Source of the DNA: a bacterium
GTDB taxonomy: Bacteria; Zhuqueibacterota; QNDG01
Direction of reading: 5' to 3'
DNA length: 37,651 nucleotides
NCBI GenBank assembly: GCA_021158245.1
Contig: JAGGVB010000174.1
Location: 1 to 37,651, forward strand
Shown here: positions 34,617 through 37,651 of the stretch, in pieces
How the letters are laid out: each line of letters opens with the position of its first letter
How positions within the stretch are numbered: the stretch's first letter is position 1
Position numbers and translations under genes: made by a program
The notes under the pieces: generated by a model
Databases searched by the model: none
What the model was told of the DNA's origin: nothing
What the model saw: the letters and a program-made list of their open reading frames with translations, nothing else

Positions 34617-34755
34617 CTAATACTTAAATACAAATTCTTATTCAAATCTTTTACCCATGATTTTAAATTATTTTCAAATAGCCATTTCTTTATAGTACAA
34701 TATGTTATGTCACTATATTTTTTTTAATAATGCTTGTACACAACAGGCGGTAATC

Positions 34756-34771
34756 CGGCATAATAGTTGCC
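34756..34771 (+). promoter_or_regulatory. Sigma-54-like promoter of the chemosensory operon
   Basis: CGGCAT, five bases, TTGCC, with GG and GC ten bases apart but C for T at the first position. Predicted start is near 34782. A weak sigma-70 alternative, TTGAAA-N16-TATGCT, lies at 34805-34832. Apart from these and the dyad I see nothing in 34535-34922. Confidence 0.4.
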
Positions 34772-34922
34772 TGTACAATTTCTGTAGGTTGAACTATGGA
34801 CTTTTTGAAAAACAAATATTCGATTATATGCTCTTTCTTATTTTCATACTGAACCTTTTATAGTTTCTGACAGAGCTAAAAATTACATTCAAATTCAGGG
34901 TTATAGTTTTTTTTAGATTAAA

Positions 34923-36746
34923 TTGAAGAATGCAGCAGCAAAAATGAATAATTTAAATGATAAAATTACTAAACTTTATGAAACCATAGATATTCTTAAT
35001 CAAATACAACAGATTCTGGAATCCCTCCACAGTACAACTGAATCAGAATTTCTTGATATAGGTATGAAACTCCAAGTTTTTTCAAAAGAGGCCAAAGCTG
35101 CCTCCAATTTAACCATGAAATCTGCCGAGTCGCTTTCCGGTGATACTATTAGAGAAGTAATTAATGACCTGAACGAAATTCTTGACCGTATCGGACACTA
35201 TCTGCAGTTCAGCAATGGTGAAGCCGTACAGAATACTAAACTACTTTCTGCCGTTCTGAGTATCATAACACAGCTTGATTCAAATCTAAATGCATTTAAA
35301 AAAATAATTAAACAATTCAAATTTATCGGTATTTCAGTCCGGATTGAAGCTGCTCGTCTAAATCAGGACAGCCACTCATTTGAAAAACTTGTCAATGATG
35401 TAAACAAATTGGCTATAGATATCAATGATAAATGGGGAAATATGCAGCGACAAACTAACATAATATATCAGACTGGTGATAAACAGCTCATATTCATTGA
35501 TCATCTTAAAGAAAAGCAGTTTCAACAAGCAGAGAATATACTCGGTTCTTTACAAAACGATCTAAACTTTTTAGAAAAAGAGCAGGCAAATTCATTACAG
35601 CTAACAAAGCACCTCTCTGATAATGCAGCTATTATCCCACAAAAAATCGGAGAAGTAGTCGCATCCCTTCAATTTCATGATATTATCCGGCAAGTAATAG
35701 AACATGTGCAGAAAACCCTGATCGAACAGAACGGTCTGCTTGAAACCGCAGCCCGCTTTATGCAAGAGGGTGGAGATAGTGCGTTTAATGTATGGAATGA
35801 GGAGACTGGTACTGTTCTGATAGAGACCTGCTTGCTGCAGAAGATGCATCTTGAAGATTCAGAAAAAAAAATATTGAATGCCATTGACCGAATTGTTGCA
35901 AACCTCAGAAGCATCAGTATTGGAATTAACGAGATGCGCAATGATGTCCAGGCAGTTATCCGTACAGCTGATGAGGGCAGCTCTACCATGTTAGGCACAG
36001 TTAAACAGGGCATTATGAATATTTCAGAATCATTGAACGGTACTATTGAAACCAGCGTTAATTTGAAAAAAGTAATACAAAAAATTCTTATTGGTGTTTC
36101 AGAACTGACTGATTTTATTACAGACATCGAAGAGATTGGTACAGAAGTTGAACTGCTGGCACAAAACGGGCTAATTAATGCTGCTCACCTTGGTGATGAG
36201 GGGGCAGCATTAAGTACACTTGCAGATTCTATTCAGAAGCTGTCATTATTAACTAAAAAAAATGTTTTTGAAATTTCAAGTAAGCTTAACCACATTCAGA
36301 AATTAACCGATTCAGTAACAGTGCATCCTACTTCTGAGAAAGAGCAGAAAAATGCAGAATTTATAGTAGATGAAACTCAGTATACTCTAAACAAGGCAGT
36401 CCGTGGTTTAGAGCAGATTAATTCTATTTCTGTTGATAATATGGAAAAAGTGGAAAATGTCTCTACAAGTCTGAAAATAGGAATTGAAACCCTTATTGAT
36501 AATATTGAGGTTAATAATAAATTTAAAGACGGGTTTTGCAAAGTTTTAGACCTCTTAAAAATGGTTTTTAATAATTTTGAAATACTGGGTATAAAAGGGG
36601 AAGATGCTAATGTATTAGATATTGAGCACCTTAAGAAGAACTATACTATGCAGAGTGAACATGATATTCATAACAGCTATATGAATGGCAATACTGATAC
36701 TCAGACAATACTCTTTGAAGACAATGATAATGTTGAATTATTTTAA
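34923..36746 (+). CDS. Soluble chemoreceptor-like coiled-coil protein with two MCP-like modules
   Basis: A 607-residue, almost wholly helical protein with no signal peptide or membrane segment. Two stretches resemble the conserved tip of methyl-accepting proteins: IGISVRIEAARLNQ to VNKLAIDI (about 135-166) and LLAQNGLINAAHLGDEGAAL to IQKLS (about 411-441). Between them lies ASLQFHDIIRQVIEHVQ (247-263), a motif of chemotaxis accessory proteins. It may organise CheA without a sensor domain. The start is TTG 34923 or ATG 34944; no strong ribosome-binding site favours either. It is followed by STAS, CheY and CheA genes, which supports a chemosensory role. Confidence 0.75.
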   Translation: MKNAAAKMNNLNDKITKLYETIDILNQIQQILESLHSTTESEFLDIGMKLQVFSKEAKAASNLTMKSAESLSGDTIREVINDLNEILDRIGHYLQFSNGEAVQNTKLLSAVLSIITQLDSNLNAFKKIIKQFKFIGISVRIEAARLNQDSHSFEKLVNDVNKLAIDINDKWGNMQRQTNIIYQTGDKQLIFIDHLKEKQFQQAENILGSLQNDLNFLEKEQANSLQLTKHLSDNAAIIPQKIGEVVASLQFHDIIRQVIEHVQKTLIEQNGLLETAARFMQEGGDSAFNVWNEETGTVLIETCLLQKMHLEDSEKKILNAIDRIVANLRSISIGINEMRNDVQAVIRTADEGSSTMLGTVKQGIMNISESLNGTIETSVNLKKVIQKILIGVSELTDFITDIEEIGTEVELLAQNGLINAAHLGDEGAALSTLADSIQKLSLLTKKNVFEISSKLNHIQKLTDSVTVHPTSEKEQKNAEFIVDETQYTLNKAVRGLEQINSISVDNMEKVENVSTSLKIGIETLIDNIEVNNKFKDGFCKVLDLLKMVFNNFEILGIKGEDANVLDIEHLKKNYTMQSEHDIHNSYMNGNTDTQTILFEDNDNVELF

Positions 36747-36803
36747 CAGAATTGAGGTTTATTAATTAAAATAAGTTGTATTTCAACTGTTCTGGGAGGA
36801 TTT

Positions 36804-37139
36804 ATGGAAAAATTTAAGTCTGTTAATAAGAATAAAATTATCACAGTTGAGGGGGATCTGCTTATTAGCAGCGCAGCCGCTTTTAAAAAATCATTATCAA
36901 AAATGGGGAAAGATCAATCCTATGTCATTGATATTAGAGCGGTTGAAGATATTGATATTGCAGGGATGCAGCTGCTATGTGCAGCACATCTTTCATCCGG
37001 GGGGGAAAAAATTACCCTTACCCAGCCCCTTTCTGATACTCTGAAGAAGAAAATTGAGTCCGCCGGATTCCTCAATTGTATAGGCTGCAGCAATAACATT
37101 GAGAAAAGCTGTTTATGGAAAGGAGTATCTGAAAAGTGA
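36804..37139 (+). CDS. STAS-domain protein with Ile at the usual phospho-Ser site
   Basis: A 111-residue single-domain STAS protein (anti-anti-sigma/MlaB-like fold). The helix-capping motif, normally D-S-x-G, reads EDIDIAGMQLLCAAH, so the usual phosphorylated serine is Ile and control by a serine kinase is unlikely. Such proteins occur in chemosensory operons as scaffolds or partners. GGGAGG precedes ATG 36804 by five bases, and the gene overlaps cheY by four bases. A CysxxCys-like tail (NCIGCSNNIEKSC) is of unknown use. Confidence 0.75.
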   Translation: MEKFKSVNKNKIITVEGDLLISSAAAFKKSLSKMGKDQSYVIDIRAVEDIDIAGMQLLCAAHLSSGGEKITLTQPLSDTLKKKIESAGFLNCIGCSNNIEKSCLWKGVSEK

Positions 37140-37501
37140 GTAAGAAGATTATGACAGTTGATGATTCTGCAAGTATAAGGCAGATGGTAAAATTTACTCT
37201 GGAAGATGCCGGTTATGGTGTAATGGAGGCTTGTGATGGTGAAGATGCACTTCAGGCATTGACTGGTTCAGGTGTACATATGATGCTTGTTGACCTGAAT
37301 ATGCCCAAACTGGATGGCATAAGTTTAATAAAAAAAGTGCGCTCTATGCCAGAATTTAAATTCATTCCAATTATCATGCTTACAACCGAATCACAAGCTG
37401 ATAAAAAACAGGCAGGTAAAGAGGCTGGCGCAACAGGATGGATTGTAAAACCATTTAAACCAGAACAACTTTTAAAAGTAGTAAAGAAGGTACTAGGATG
37501 A
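37136..37501 (+). CDS. cheY: CheY-type single-domain response regulator
   Basis: A 121-residue receiver. Acidic pocket Asp9/Asp10, phosphoacceptor Asp53 (LVDLNMPKLDG), Thr83/Thr84 (IIMLTTES) and Lys105 (WIVKPFKP) are all present. It is the likely phosphoacceptor of the CheA encoded next. The start is GTG 37136, overlapping the STAS stop by four bases; the stop overlaps the cheA ATG by four bases. No output domain. Confidence 0.9.
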   Translation: MSKKIMTVDDSASIRQMVKFTLEDAGYGVMEACDGEDALQALTGSGVHMMLVDLNMPKLDGISLIKKVRSMPEFKFIPIIMLTTESQADKKQAGKEAGATGWIVKPFKPEQLLKVVKKVLG

Positions 37502-37651
37502 GCACAAATGCATTAGAAAGAGGACGTGCTGCTTTTCTTGAAGAGGCCACGGATCTTCTTGAAGATTTGGAATCTTCATTGCTTGAACTTGAGGAAAATC
37601 CTTATGATACAGAACTGATCGGACGAATTTTCCGTGCAATACATACTATTA
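37498..37651 (+). CDS. cheA: CheA histidine kinase, N-terminal Hpt fragment (cut by window edge)
   Basis: Fifty-one codons from ATG 37498 encode the start of a histidine phosphotransfer domain: AAFLEEATDLLEDLESSLLE and then IFRAIHTI, the CheA P1 motif whose His is phosphorylated. The rest of the gene lies beyond the window. The CheA assignment rests on this motif and the cheY neighbour. Confidence 0.85.
   Translation, partial: MSTNALERGRAAFLEEATDLLEDLESSLLELEENPYDTELIGRIFRAIHTI

Noticed and set aside
1-37651. CRISPR array, tRNA or rRNA genes
   Set aside because: No regularly spaced repeats, cloverleaf or rRNA signature was seen on reading both strands by eye.

Overview
The window is low-GC bacterial DNA with tightly packed operons. 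A secreted protein with a Por-type (T9SS) C-terminal sorting domain (3047-4240), a carboxypeptidase-regulatory/TonB receptor, many GTG/TTG starts and two ferredoxin/NAD(P)-linked [NiFe] hydrogenases point to an anaerobe of the Fibrobacteres-Chlorobi-Bacteroidetes (FCB) assemblage, for example a Calditrichota/KSB1/Marinimicrobia-like lineage. The phylum is inferred; no rRNA gene is present.

Layout. 1-10018 (all minus) is envelope and housekeeping: a truncated TPR lipoprotein-like/secreted protein, a Ppx/GppA phosphatase, a DUF4390 protein, a T9SS cargo protein, a phosphoglucosamine/phosphomannomutase, an S23 four-helix-bundle protein, and an outer-membrane operon (DUF2085 protein, small membrane protein, lipoprotein, TonB receptor). 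A lone PAP2 phosphatase (10352-10882, plus) has a sigma-54-type promoter.

10954-22608 (minus) is one operon-like run of 16 genes: a sulfhydrogenase-type beta/gamma (HydB/HydG) NAD(P)H module, a four-cluster ferredoxin, the hydrogenase core (NuoH-, NuoB-, NuoC-, NuoD-like, with all four Ni-ligand cysteines), a complete Mrp Na+/H+ antiporter set and a NuoI-like ferredoxin. 22995-27464 (minus) is a second hydrogenase operon, group 3b type: hydB-hydG-hydD-hydA plus a maturation protease. Each operon has its own TTGACA-N17-TATcwT promoter. The simplest reading is that the membrane complex couples electron flow between NAD(P)H (and/or ferredoxin) and protons to Na+/H+ transport, while the soluble 3b enzyme exchanges H2 and NAD(P)H in the cytoplasm. 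The fusion of a diaphorase module with an Mrp-type group 4 hydrogenase is the most interesting system in the window.

28091-32946 (plus) is a divergent signalling operon: a PAS/GAF histidine kinase with a cysteine-rich PAS domain, a REC-HDOD protein and a REC-degenerate-HD protein, driven from a sigma-54-type promoter with a 29-bp palindrome upstream. A 1581-bp IS5/IS1182-like element with perfect 20-bp ends and a frameshifted transposase sits directly after it (32954-34534). 34923 to the end (plus) is a chemosensory operon: a soluble protein with two MCP-like modules, a STAS protein, CheY and the start of CheA.
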